Below, piece after piece: positions 54,705-62,328 of a stretch of 64,000 nt of DNA. Source of the stretch: Sulfitobacter delicatus (GTDB taxonomy: Bacteria; Pseudomonadota; Alphaproteobacteria; Rhodobacterales; Rhodobacteraceae). The stretch lies in contig NZ_FNBP01000012.1 in NCBI RefSeq assembly GCF_900102535.1, positions 55,068-119,067 on the forward strand. Direction: 5' to 3'. Both the position numbers and the translations under genes were made by a program. Numbering within the stretch: the stretch's first letter is position 1; each line of letters starts with the position of its first letter. A model generated the notes under the pieces. It did no database searches and was not told the DNA's origin. It saw only the letters and a program-made list of their open reading frames with translations.

Positions 54705-56231
54705 CTAACCTATGGGGAACCTAAGGGAAAAACTTGTACCTGCCTTAAAGTCATAAGCGTGCGACCCGTGGAGTTGCATGACCATCCCCTTAATAATTTT
54801 TGTGCCCATTCCTGAGTGACCCGTGTTGGGATCAAACCCAGGTCCGTTGTCAGCGATGATCAGTTCAGCTGTGTCTTCCGTCAAAAGCTTAAGACCTATG
54901 CGGATCTCAGCATCTGTCATATCTATGACGGCATATTTCAAAGAGTTGGTGACAACTTCATTGATCAGCATAGCTAGAGAGGTGGCCTGGTCGTGGCTGA
55001 TTGGGATCTGATCCACGTCAAGGTTCAAACGCGCGGGCGAGCCATGTGCTTTAAAGATATTTTCCGTCACTGAGGCGATAAATGCTGGCGCGTCCAGAGC
55101 AGCGTATTTGTCGTAGTTGTACATATGCTCATGTACAGTAGCCATCGCCGCTAGTCGCAATTTGAAATTGGTCTCCACTTCGGGGGTGAGTTTCTGCATG
55201 CCTACAAGGGCTTGCATCGCTTGCATGTTGTTTTTAACTCTGTGGTGGATCTCGCGAAACAGCATTTTATTTGTCTCGAACGATGCTTCCAGCTTTTCAT
55301 TTTTCACAACATCTCGCCTAAGAAGGCTGATGACCCAAAAGGCGCATGCGGCAAGCGCGAGAATGGATGGAATGACGATCGCGAGGAAAACCCAGACACG
55401 TCGCCAAAATCGCTCCAACGCTTCACTATAGCCCATCGAGGCAATTGTAATGAGCTTCCCTTCGGGAACGGTCTGATATCCTACAAACCGTTTTTCGCCA
55501 TCTACAGGAGACTCGCTAATATAGGTGCCTGCGTTTGAATTGAGCAGGTGATCTTTGAATATTACATGTTGAGTGAGGTCCACCGAGCCATCGACAGGGG
55601 GATAACGGGCCACCAACATGCCATCACTGCGTAGAATAGCCAGTGTCGATCCTGCCCCTAGGTCGAGAGAGTCTAGCAGTTCCCCCAATAGGGCTGCATC
55701 GAACGAAATTATTGCAACGCCTATGAAGACGCCCTCCCGTTCAAGCCGTCGGCTGAACGTGAATATTGGACTGCCATCGATGCGACTGGTGAGAAGTGAA
55801 GAAGTGAAGAACTGCTGTCCTGAGGCGGGACCCGTAAAATACTCTCTGTCGCGAACATCAATGTTTGAAGCGTCGGGGTCGGTCGTATAGAGGGTTCGCC
55901 CGTCAGCGGAAACGATGTAGGCTTTGGCGCTGCTGGGCAGCCCTTCGAGTGAGGCCCGGATGCTCGTTAAGGTCGCAGGGTTGTCGGATTCAACATCGGG
56001 CCCAAGGGCGACGACCATCTGGCGCAGCGCTTGCCTGGCCACCTCAACGATCCAACCGGTGTTGATCTTTACTGCCTTGGCGGCGGCCGTCACTGAACTC
56101 TCTGCTCTATCTTGGGCAGCGTTGTAGCCTTGATAGATGAGCGCCCCCACGATGCTGGAATACACCAAAAAGGTGACGGCAATGAAGATAGTTGCAGCAC
56201 GAGCTGAACCAACAATCGCTCTGGTTACCAT
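54705..56231 (-). CDS. Membrane sensor histidine kinase (HisKA_2/HWE type, dCache sensor)
   Basis: A 508-residue kinase: first helix about residues 12-34, a periplasmic PDC/dCache domain (about 40-280; YIVSADGRTLYTTDPDASN, DREYFTGPASG), second helix about 285-308, the phosphoacceptor FREIHHRVKNNMQAM (about 338-352) and an ATPase domain with LINEVVTNSLKYA and ADNGPGFDP. Such kinases in alphaproteobacteria often act on stand-alone receivers. The receiver at 56468 is divergently encoded 236 bases away and is the likely partner. The ligand is unknown. Confidence 0.9.
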   Translation of the reverse strand: MVTRAIVGSARAATIFIAVTFLVYSSIVGALIYQGYNAAQDRAESSVTAAAKAVKINTGWIVEVARQALRQMVVALGPDVESDNPATLTSIRASLEGLPSSAKAYIVSADGRTLYTTDPDASNIDVRDREYFTGPASGQQFFTSSLLTSRIDGSPIFTFSRRLEREGVFIGVAIISFDAALLGELLDSLDLGAGSTLAILRSDGMLVARYPPVDGSVDLTQHVIFKDHLLNSNAGTYISESPVDGEKRFVGYQTVPEGKLITIASMGYSEALERFWRRVWVFLAIVIPSILALAACAFWVISLLRRDVVKNEKLEASFETNKMLFREIHHRVKNNMQAMQALVGMQKLTPEVETNFKLRLAAMATVHEHMYNYDKYAALDAPAFIASVTENIFKAHGSPARLNLDVDQIPISHDQATSLAMLINEVVTNSLKYAVIDMTDAEIRIGLKLLTEDTAELIIADNGPGFDPNTGHSGMGTKIIKGMVMQLHGSHAYDFKAGTSFSLRFPIG

Positions 56232-56467
56232 GTAACTTCCTTCACGGACTGGCCCTATCTAAGGTTATAGTGCTCAGATAACAGCTTGGAACTAGGAGGA
56301 TTCCCGCCGAAGTCTACGGAGATAAATCGTCGTGCCACGGTAATGATGTCTGATCGACCCAGCAGCCGGATTGGCACAGCCGCCAAGTTTATGTCTTACA
56401 AGTTAGAATAAGTTGGAACTAGATGGCCCGCCTTTGGTTAAGGTACGTTATCTAGTGGGGTTTGAGA

Positions 56468-56848
56468 ATGAGCAGCAGAGTAGTTTTGTTGGTTGAGGAT
56501 GAGGCGCTCATTCTAATGGATATTGAAGCCGCCCTTGTTAATGAAGGATTTCAAGTCGTGACGGCTATAAATGGGTCAAAAGCCGTAGAGGCCTTCGAGG
56601 CAGATCCGATGAGCATCAGTGCTGTCGTGACCGACATTAACCTAGGTAAAGAGCCCAATGGATGGAACCTCGCCAGGCAAATTAGGCAGCAAAAGCCAGA
56701 GATGCCGATTGTATATATGACTGGCGATAGCTCTCACGAGTGGGAGGCTGAAGGCGTCCCAAAGAGTGTCCTGATACCAAAACCATTCGTTCATGCTCAA
56801 GTTATTACAGCGTTGGCCACGCTTATGAGCCATTCCAGTCAAGCCTAG
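56468..56848 (+). CDS. Single-domain response regulator
   Basis: A 126-residue receiver. Acidic pocket VEDEALILMD near residues 9-18, phosphoacceptor Asp in AVVTDINLG (about residue 57), Thr in VYMTGDSS and Lys in LIPKPF. No output domain, so it probably relays phosphate or binds a partner. The ATG at 56468 has GGGG eight bases upstream. Divergent from the kinase. Confidence 0.88.
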   Translation: MSSRVVLLVEDEALILMDIEAALVNEGFQVVTAINGSKAVEAFEADPMSISAVVTDINLGKEPNGWNLARQIRQQKPEMPIVYMTGDSSHEWEAEGVPKSVLIPKPFVHAQVITALATLMSHSSQA

Positions 56849-57026
56849 CTCCATCTTTACGCAATTCATTGTTAGGAGGAGTCCAACAGAAAAGGGTTCC
56901 GGCATTCCCTGCGATGTAAGTGAAAGGCAGGTCCGGGCCGTTCGCGTAGGACAAGTTATTCTGCATTCGCACAATGCTTCGGAGCAACATTCGGTAAAGA
57001 GGGTTCACCTCCTTCTTTCGCCGCAT
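56823..57026 (-). CDS. Possible small hypothetical protein
   Basis: A 67-residue frame starting MRRKKEVNPLYRMLLRSIVR, with no recognised domain. It overlaps the end of the response regulator by 26 bases and starts just outside the IS element. No good ribosome site. Coding status doubtful. Confidence 0.25.
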   Translation of the reverse strand: MRRKKEVNPLYRMLLRSIVRMQNNLSYANGPDLPFTYIAGNAGTLFCWTPPNNELRKDGARLDWNGS

Positions 57027-57037
57027 GGTGCATCTAA

Positions 57038-58402
57038 CAGGCTGCTGAAAAAGTCGGCCCTCGACGCGGTTATGGGAACATGATTCACTTTCAGCATGAC
57101 AGCGGCGGCGGGAGGTGGCGATGCGTGGGACGGACGAGGCGAGCGGGTCGCTGTTCAGCTATGTTGATCTTGAGGAGCGGGTTCCGGAGCGTCATCCGCT
57201 GCGGTTGATCCGTCGGGTCGTCAATGACGCGCTGGCGAGCCTCGATGCCGAGTTCGCCGCGCTCTACACCGACTTTGGCCGCCCCTCCATCGCGCCGGAG
57301 CGGCTGATCCGTGCGAGCCTTCTTCAACTTCTGTTCTCGATCCGCTCGGAACGGCAGCTAATGGAACAGATGGACTACAACCTGCTGTTTCGGTGGTTCG
57401 TCGGCCTTGGGATCGACGATCTGGTCTGGGTCCCTACGGTGTTTACCAAGAACCGTGATCGGCTGCTGACGACCGACATGTCGCGCAAGCTGATGGCCGC
57501 GATCCTGGCGCACCCGGAGGTCCGTCCGCTCCTCTCGGATGAACACTTCTCGGTAGACGGCACTTTGGTCAAGGCGTGGGCGTCCATGAAGAGCTTTCAG
57601 CCGAAGAACGGCGCACCGCCACCGCATGACGATGATCTTGGCGGACCGCCGCCACCGACCACCGCGACCTCCGCAAACACCGAACGGCAGCCCCAGCAGA
57701 CAGAGACGCAGCCGATGCCCGACACGCCCCGCCATATCCGCAACGCCGCAGTGAACTTCCGGGGCCAGAAGCGCTCGAACGCAACCCACACCTCTGTGAC
57801 GGACCCCGATGCCCGTCTCTACAAGAAGGCGCCGGGCGCCGCGGCGACACTGTGCTTCATGGGGCATACGCTGATGGAGAACCGCAGCGGGCTGATCGTG
57901 CAGGCCGATCTGACCCACGCCGATGGTCACGGCGAGCGCAAGGCGGCGCTCGAGATGATCAACCGACACTCCCCTGGCTCGACCCGGCGCCTGACGCTGG
58001 GAGCAGACAAGGGTTATGACAGCGCCGAATTTATTACCGCACTTAGGCGCATGGTTGTGACGCCGCATGTCGCGCAGAAGGCTCGGCATTCCGCAATCGA
58101 CGGGCGAACCACCCAGCATCCCGGTTATGCCGCATCACAGCGGCGCCGGAAGAAGATCGAGGAACCCTTCGGCTGGGCGAAAACCGTGGGCGGCATGGCC
58201 CAGACTGTTCATCGCGGCCTCGACAGGGTCCGCGCCCAATTCACAATGACCATGGCAGCCTGCAATCTGGCCAGACTACCGAAACTCCTTGCCACCTGAC
58301 GAGGGGGTCAAACCGGACCCGGCGTCCGCAGCCGCAAAGAGTCACCTTCAAACCGTGATGGCAAGAACAGCGTCCTTCAAAGCCAACTTCTTCAGCAGCC
58401 TG
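57038..58402 (+). mobile_element. IS5-like insertion sequence
   Basis: A 1,365-bp element. Terminal inverted repeats of about 20 bp (57038-57057 and 58383-58402, both beginning CAGGCTGCTGAA) differ by two or three bases. It is flanked by a direct CTAA (57034-57037 and 58403-58406), the 4-bp duplication typical of IS5-family elements. Apparently intact, so insertion may be recent. Confidence 0.88.
57121..58299 (+). CDS. IS5-family DDE transposase
   Basis: A 392-residue transposase. N-terminal DUF772-like region (PSIAPERLIRASLLQLLFSI, QLMEQMDYNLLFRWFVGLG), then DDE residues in DEHFSVDGTLVKAW, LGADKGYDSAEF and RKKIEEPFGWAKT. A proline-rich insert lies near residues 165-200. The ATG at 57121 follows GGGAGG. 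High-GC codon use contrasts with its AT-richer surroundings, as expected for a mobile element from elsewhere. Confidence 0.93.
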   Translation: MRGTDEASGSLFSYVDLEERVPERHPLRLIRRVVNDALASLDAEFAALYTDFGRPSIAPERLIRASLLQLLFSIRSERQLMEQMDYNLLFRWFVGLGIDDLVWVPTVFTKNRDRLLTTDMSRKLMAAILAHPEVRPLLSDEHFSVDGTLVKAWASMKSFQPKNGAPPPHDDDLGGPPPPTTATSANTERQPQQTETQPMPDTPRHIRNAAVNFRGQKRSNATHTSVTDPDARLYKKAPGAAATLCFMGHTLMENRSGLIVQADLTHADGHGERKAALEMINRHSPGSTRRLTLGADKGYDSAEFITALRRMVVTPHVAQKARHSAIDGRTTQHPGYAASQRRRKKIEEPFGWAKTVGGMAQTVHRGLDRVRAQFTMTMAACNLARLPKLLAT

Positions 58403-58468
58403 CTAATGCGGCATAACCTTAGCGTAGGATCCGTGCGTCGTCCGGCATCAGCCCCTCATATCGACGAT

Positions 58469-58521
58469 AGTTCGCGCTGCTAGCGAACTAGGATGCTAGG
58501 ATGCTAGGATGCTAAAATGCT
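58469..58521. repeat. Octad array 1, upstream of nucleotidyltransferase
   Basis: A 7-bp stem-loop (58469-58475 with 58483-58489) is followed by AGGATGCT three times in tandem (58490-58513) and the variant AAAATGCT (58514-58521). The array ends eight bases before the ATG at 58530. Confidence 0.8.
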
Positions 58522-58529
58522 AGAATCAT

Positions 58530-58871
58530 ATGAGACACATCGAGCTCCCTCACGAGGTGCAGCAGCTTGTAGAACTCTGCAAAAGAGAGATGCAGGCGAC
58601 TGAGGTCTGGCTGTTCGGCAGCCGTGCTCGAGGCGACCATCATGAAGATAGCGACTACGATCTGCTGGCCGTGGTGCCTGATGACGCACCTGCTGACATC
58701 GACAGTCCACAGGCTGCTTTCAGACTCAGAAGGAAATCAGGCGCTCACGCAGACCTACTGACAGCGCGCAAGACTGATTTCAATGAGGCCAAGGTCGTGC
58801 CAACCTTGTTTGCGCACACAATCGTCACCGAAGGCGTCCGCCTTGATAAAGGTTGCCCTTTCACCTCGTGA
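58530..58871 (+). CDS. MNT-type nucleotidyltransferase domain protein
   Basis: A 113-residue minimal nucleotidyltransferase. VWLFGSRARGDHHEDSDYDL (about residues 26-45) has the GSxxRG and DxD motifs. These proteins are usually antitoxins that modify a HEPN toxin; no HEPN gene is adjacent. There is no ordinary Shine-Dalgarno: the octad array runs almost to the start codon. Confidence 0.82.
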   Translation: MRHIELPHEVQQLVELCKREMQATEVWLFGSRARGDHHEDSDYDLLAVVPDDAPADIDSPQAAFRLRRKSGAHADLLTARKTDFNEAKVVPTLFAHTIVTEGVRLDKGCPFTS

Positions 58872-59068
58872 GTGAAGCTTTCTTTGGGAGCCGTGTCGTC
58901 TGCGGCCAGGTCGCCTAGCACTGGCTGCAAACAGCACGCCTCTCGAAGTCGTGCCGGTCCAAGCCATCAGGCACCTGATGGCGCTTCAGTGTTATTGAAT
59001 GACTACACTGCCAGCAGCGCACCTCCACATGTGTCGCTAGATTACCGAACATTGGATCCGATACATCA
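58872..59068. other. Intergenic, no feature recognised
   Basis: About 200 bases between convergent small genes; I see no ORF, hairpin with T run or repeat worth naming. Confidence 0.3.
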
Positions 59069-59257
59069 TCAGACGACAAAACTGGCCTCGGCGCTCACCA
59101 AGAGCTGCTCCACCTGATCTCGACCAAAATGGCTGTCCAGCAGATCCTGAGGTGGATGCATTTTTAGCAATGGATGCGGCCTGGCGAGCCACTCTCGTGC
59201 ACGATCCTGATCTTTCAGCACCCGTTCCGCGAGTTCGATCACCTCATCTCTGGTCAT
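59069..59257 (-). CDS. Small MbcA/ParS/Xre-type (DUF2384-like) antitoxin domain protein
   Basis: A 62-residue protein that is only the toxin-binding domain: VIELAERVLKDQDRAREWLA and the motif FGRDQVEQLL. Full antitoxins of this family have an N-terminal helix-turn-helix, absent here. No RES-type toxin is adjacent. GGGGGG Shine-Dalgarno; an octad pair lies 17-31 bases upstream. Paralogous to the gene at 60195. Confidence 0.6.
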   Translation of the reverse strand: MTRDEVIELAERVLKDQDRAREWLARPHPLLKMHPPQDLLDSHFGRDQVEQLLVSAEASFVV

Positions 59258-59273
59258 CTGTTACTCCCCCCTT

Positions 59274-59288
59274 GCTAGCATCCTAGCA
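59274..59288. repeat. Octad array 2
   Basis: One full AGCATCCT (59277-59284) and a half unit on each side, directly upstream of the minus-strand gene that starts at 59257. Confidence 0.65.
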
Positions 59289-59372
59289 CTGTCACAAGCT
59301 GTCACAGCTACCCAGCCATGAAAATATGAAGCCTCAGAAAGTTTCTGACAAGATCATCTTATCCATGTTCCT

Positions 59373-59400
59373 AGCACCCTAGCATCCTAGGAACCTAGGA
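59373..59400. repeat. Octad array 3
   Basis: AGCACCCT, AGCATCCT, AGGAACCT and AGGA in register (59373-59400). TTCCTAG at 59368 and CTAGGAA at 59387 also form an inverted pair. Confidence 0.7.
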
Positions 59401-59649
59401 GATGTCCTCCGTGAGTTGAGTGACCTGCTGTTCCATCTCAGATATCCTATTCAGAAGGTGATCTCGATCTCGCGCAGGCTTCCCTATAACCGGTTTGAGT
59501 ACAGCAATGGCCGCAGGCTTGTCAGATATGATCTCTTTGACTCTAGCCAGGTGACACCGAAGAGGAAGCCGCCGGAACTCTAGCTGGCCATAAAGGTGAT
59601 CAACGAAGAGGTGATGTAAAAACAGGGACGCACTTGAGCGCCCCTATGA
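59401..59649 (-). other. Stretch with a start-less open frame
   Basis: An open minus-strand frame of about 80 codons (roughly 59402-59640) ends SEMEQQVTQLTEDIS, with coiled-coil character, but no plausible start codon is present. It is in the same frame as the gene upstream (59650-60024), separated by TGA and TAG stops. It may be a decayed C-terminal part of some gene. Confidence 0.3.
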
Positions 59650-60024
59650 TCACATCGCTCGAACAGAACTACCCGCACTGAGGTCATCATCATCTTGTTC
59701 CGCGAGGTGTGTGCGGAAATCCTCTACGGCAGATGCAGCGTGCTCCTCAATAGAGCCGCAGTATAGGACGCCTACCGCTACCACGTAGCCGCAGATCTCA
59801 TGCCCCAGGCGATAGAAATTGGTATCCTGATCATTGTAGTCGCGGAGTTCCTCGATGCTCTCATCCCCTGCGAGCAGGTCTTGCGCCGCATCATCGATCT
59901 GAGAGGCTGCAATATCATCCTCCTCAAGATCACAACCCGCCAGAATGGCCTCTAGGAGCTCTCGGGGGGTGGATGGCTCCGCATGTTTATGTGCGCTGAT
60001 CTGGGAAATATTTAGTTTTTTCAT
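59650..60024 (-). CDS. Acidic hypothetical protein
   Basis: A 124-residue, strongly acidic protein with STPRELLEAILAGCDLEEDD and GHEICGYVVAVGVLYCGSIE. The helical middle and acidic tail (LAEQDDDDLSAG) do not match a family I know. It lies between array 3 and the antitoxin-like gene at 60195, and diverges from the latter. Confidence 0.5.
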   Translation of the reverse strand: MKKLNISQISAHKHAEPSTPRELLEAILAGCDLEEDDIAASQIDDAAQDLLAGDESIEELRDYNDQDTNFYRLGHEICGYVVAVGVLYCGSIEEHAASAVEDFRTHLAEQDDDDLSAGSSVRAM

Positions 60025-60194
60025 GGGTCTGCTCTAATTTTGTATCTGATATGTACAGTATACGTACTGCCCATGCAATTTACCGCAGGGTAAAGTACGA
60101 CCATCTTTAACTGTGATTTAATGGTGAGAGAGGAGCCCTGATATATTACGCACGCACCTGAGCATGTTAACACCTCTTCTCAGGGCAACTGACT

Positions 60195-60383
60195 ATGAAC
60201 CAGACGGAACTGATTGAGCTCTGCACCCAAGTAATGGGCTCGGCCGAGAACGCTGAGGAATGGCGGTCCTCGCCCGCGATTGGACTGGAAAGCAAGCGTC
60301 CGTCGGATCTCATGGAGACCCAATCCGGCCGGGACCAGATGGAGATACTGCTGACGCAAATTCAATATGGCGTCTACATCTGA
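60195..60383 (+). CDS. Small DUF2384-like protein (paralogue)
   Basis: A 62-residue protein aligned end to end with the product of 59069-59257: ELIELCTQVMGSAENAEEWR and SGRDQMEILLTQ correspond to its ELAERV and GRDQVEQLL parts. It also lacks a helix-turn-helix domain and an adjacent toxin. Confidence 0.55.
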   Translation: MNQTELIELCTQVMGSAENAEEWRSSPAIGLESKRPSDLMETQSGRDQMEILLTQIQYGVYI

Positions 60384-60488
60384 CCATTGACCGCATCCGT
60401 TCTCTGCGTGATGATCGCCTTATGAACACGATTCTGCATACCTCGCGCCGAATATCCTGACCTTCAGGATACCCCACAACACCACTGT

Positions 60489-60579
60489 GGGAGGCAGCAT
60501 GGGTATGCGGTCGGGCCTTATATCCCCGAGGCGCCAGATAAGCGTGAGCGAGAGGGTTCGAGTCCCTCGCCTCCTACCA
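60489..60579 (+). tRNA. Atypical class II tRNA-like gene, tentative anticodon TAT
   Basis: Acceptor GGGAGGC (60489-60495) pairs with GCCTCCT (60569-60575), one G-U; then A and encoded CCA. The T-arm is perfect (GAGGG/CCCTC, loop TTCGAGT at 60557-60563). The anticodon stem TCGGG/CCCGA holds a 9-base loop CCTTATATC, whose centre reads TAT. A 22-base variable region can form a GCGC/GCGT stem. The D-arm (GCAT/ATGC) has only a 4-base loop and U8 is missing. It may be a mobile-element tRNA, a suppressor-like oddity or a decayed tRNA. Confidence 0.55.
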
Positions 60580-60619
60580 TCATAGATGTAGACCACACCT
60601 GTGCCACATGGAGGCAGGC

Positions 60620-60823
60620 GTGACCACAACGAGAGATGAGACCCGGCGACATCAGCGCGAAATTCACCGCCGAGCAGTTGTTGGAGAGATGACCTTGCCG
60701 GAGAGCGTGCGCTTTATCAGAGAGGGCCTAGGCTGGTCTCAGTCATATTTCACGGAGAAGTTCCACGTCACCGTCGAGCAGATCGAGGCCATCGAGAATG
60801 GCGAGATGGGGGAACTTTTCTAG
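60620..60823 (+). CDS. Small XRE-like helix-turn-helix protein
   Basis: A 67-residue protein with SVRFIREGLGWSQSYFTEKF and VTVEQIEAIENGEMG, a helix-turn-helix of XRE type with a short N-terminal basic extension. I chose the GTG at 60620, five bases after GGAGG, over the ATG at 60608 which overlaps that site. It stops early after the recognition helix, so it may be truncated. Confidence 0.5.
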   Translation: MTTTRDETRRHQREIHRRAVVGEMTLPESVRFIREGLGWSQSYFTEKFHVTVEQIEAIENGEMGELF

Positions 60824-60911
60824 GCTATGAGGCGCATCGGAAAGCCTTGGGGATTTGAGGTCCGCTATACGCCGAAGAACAGGCCAGACTAGATGTAGAG
60901 AGCACCGAGTC

Positions 60912-61436
60912 TCACGCTGGTACCGTGGGCACTATCGAGAGCATCGCAGTTGCTGCCAAAAGGTCTTCCAGCGGTCCCTGAAGTTTCATATTTTCATCGC
61001 GCACATCTGCAACCAGTGGATCATCAGCAACCGAGACCCAGCCTTTTCCTGCGGTCACCACAGTGAACTCCGCGATGTGGACCTCGAGCACGTTTGACAG
61101 CACCCCGACCAGCAGCGGTGGGCTCCCCTGCCCTTCTGGGAGGCTGATGCCACCTAGATGAGCCACCAGGTCGCTATAGGTGCCCTCGAGCCACTTCTCG
61201 AGAGGTTTATGGAGAACTGTTCTCAGGACGGCTGGCAGGTTCTCATCAGTCACACACTCGGCCGCTGCCAGCTCCATATGCCCGCTTGAAAACGGCAGTT
61301 GAGTGCTGCGCTGTATGCCATACCAGAGCCGTAGCGTTCGCCGAAATTCTGGGGTGCTGGGAACTGGCAGTTTGTCATCTATCTGGCCCTCGATCCAAAG
61401 GCCGATACGATCGCGCAGAGGCAGGTGGGATGGCAT
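60912..61436 (-). CDS. Hypothetical protein
   Basis: A 174-residue soluble protein, PLRDRIGLWIEGQIDDKLPV at the start and a helical LPAVLRTVLHKPLEKWLEGT in the middle. No recognised domain. GAGGG precedes the ATG at 61436, and an octad array lies 26-73 bases upstream, as for parA and the antitoxin-like gene. Confidence 0.55.
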   Translation of the reverse strand: MPSHLPLRDRIGLWIEGQIDDKLPVPSTPEFRRTLRLWYGIQRSTQLPFSSGHMELAAAECVTDENLPAVLRTVLHKPLEKWLEGTYSDLVAHLGGISLPEGQGSPPLLVGVLSNVLEVHIAEFTVVTAGKGWVSVADDPLVADVRDENMKLQGPLEDLLAATAMLSIVPTVPA

Positions 61437-61461
61437 TTGGTGGCCCTCTTAGGGAAAGCCT

Positions 61462-61509
61462 AGCATCCTATAATACTAGAGCGCTAGGATGATAGGATGA
61501 TAGGATGCT
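61462..61509. repeat. Octad array 4
   Basis: Six consecutive 8-bp units in register: AGCATCCT, ATAATACT, AGAGCGCT, AGGATGAT, AGGATGAT, AGGATGCT. It lies between the starts and ends of two minus-strand genes, closest to the start at 61436. Confidence 0.8.
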
Positions 61510-61512
61510 GCT

Positions 61513-61884
61513 TCATGGAGACGGTGACGCGCTAGCCTCTTCAATCTTCAGAGACCATTGACTCATAAGCTCGCCATGTTCCTGACCTCTGATGCAGGCT
61601 GCCAGCACCTCCCTGCCCCGGTCTCCAATTGTGATACGGCGAAGTGACTCCTCGTGGCCGTCAGGATCGAACGACGTTAATTTCCCGGTCGCCTCGCCTA
61701 CGGCGGGCTCATAGGTTCTGATGATGTGATCAGGGCCGCTCCAATCAGACCAGCTGGCGTCATTGTTATCGTTATTATCCTCGACGTACTCGATCAGCCA
61801 CTGAGTTGCGGCCCATTGCTGAACCTCAGCCGGATTGCTGTATGCATGCATGGCGTCACCACGCGTGTTTAGTCTAGTTGTCAT
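61513..61884 (-). CDS. Hypothetical protein
   Basis: A 123-residue protein. The start MTTRLNTRGDAMHAYSNPAE has AGGAG upstream, so the frame open to 61920 is not used. It is rich in Trp, Asp and Asn (WSDWSGPDH) and ends with a Ser/Pro tail. Not recognised. Confidence 0.55.
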   Translation of the reverse strand: MTTRLNTRGDAMHAYSNPAEVQQWAATQWLIEYVEDNNDNNDASWSDWSGPDHIIRTYEPAVGEATGKLTSFDPDGHEESLRRITIGDRGREVLAACIRGQEHGELMSQWSLKIEEASASPSP

Positions 61885-62008
61885 AATTTTCTCCTGTTCT
61901 GTTGATGCCCTAATTGGCAAGCCGCCTATTCGGCGGAAAACAGGTCATGTGGGCGGCTATGTGTTCAATATAGTAGATAGATTGAATACTAGTTAAACTC
62001 CTCAAACT

Positions 62009-62031
62009 GCATCCTAGCATCCTAGGATACT
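62009..62031. repeat. Octad array 5
   Basis: A partial unit GCATCCT, then AGCATCCT (62016-62023) and AGGATACT (62024-62031), between the hypothetical gene at 61513 and the ribbon-helix-helix gene. Confidence 0.7.
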
Positions 62032-62057
62032 ATAGGGCAGCCATATTTTAGTGGCAA

Positions 62058-62327
62058 TTAAGGACCATACTTCGCTTTTAGCATCTCGAATCCAGCTTCG
62101 AGCACATCAGCAGGCGTCACATCATGGTCGAGCGCCCAGCGACGAATGTCACGGCCGAGACCTTCACTGACCCGGAAATTCATCTGCTCAGTGGCTGTTC
62201 GCGTGCGCTTCTCAAGCTTCAGTGGCGCCCGGTCATGACGGCTTGCAGCCGGTGATGGATCCAGTTCACCAACCCGCTCAGCGGCATCATCGATTAGTCC
62301 AGTCGTATTCAATTTTTTCTTAGCCAT
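62058..62327 (-). CDS. ParG-like ribbon-helix-helix protein, ParA partner
   Basis: An 89-residue protein with an unstructured basic N-terminal tail (about 1-45) and a C-terminal fold: strand QMNFRVS, helix EGLGRDIRRWALDHD, helix TPADVLEAGFEMLKA. This is the strand-helix-helix pattern of ParG/omega-type centromere-binding proteins. It starts one base after the parA stop, the usual parA-parG order. It is the best candidate to bind the octad arrays. Confidence 0.65.
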   Translation of the reverse strand: MAKKKLNTTGLIDDAAERVGELDPSPAASRHDRAPLKLEKRTRTATEQMNFRVSEGLGRDIRRWALDHDVTPADVLEAGFEMLKAKYGP

Positions 62328-62328
62328 A

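Noticed and set aside
60489..60579. 3' end of a tmRNA
   Set aside because: The matching 5' acceptor strand lies only about 70 bases upstream and no tag-peptide frame or pseudoknots are present.
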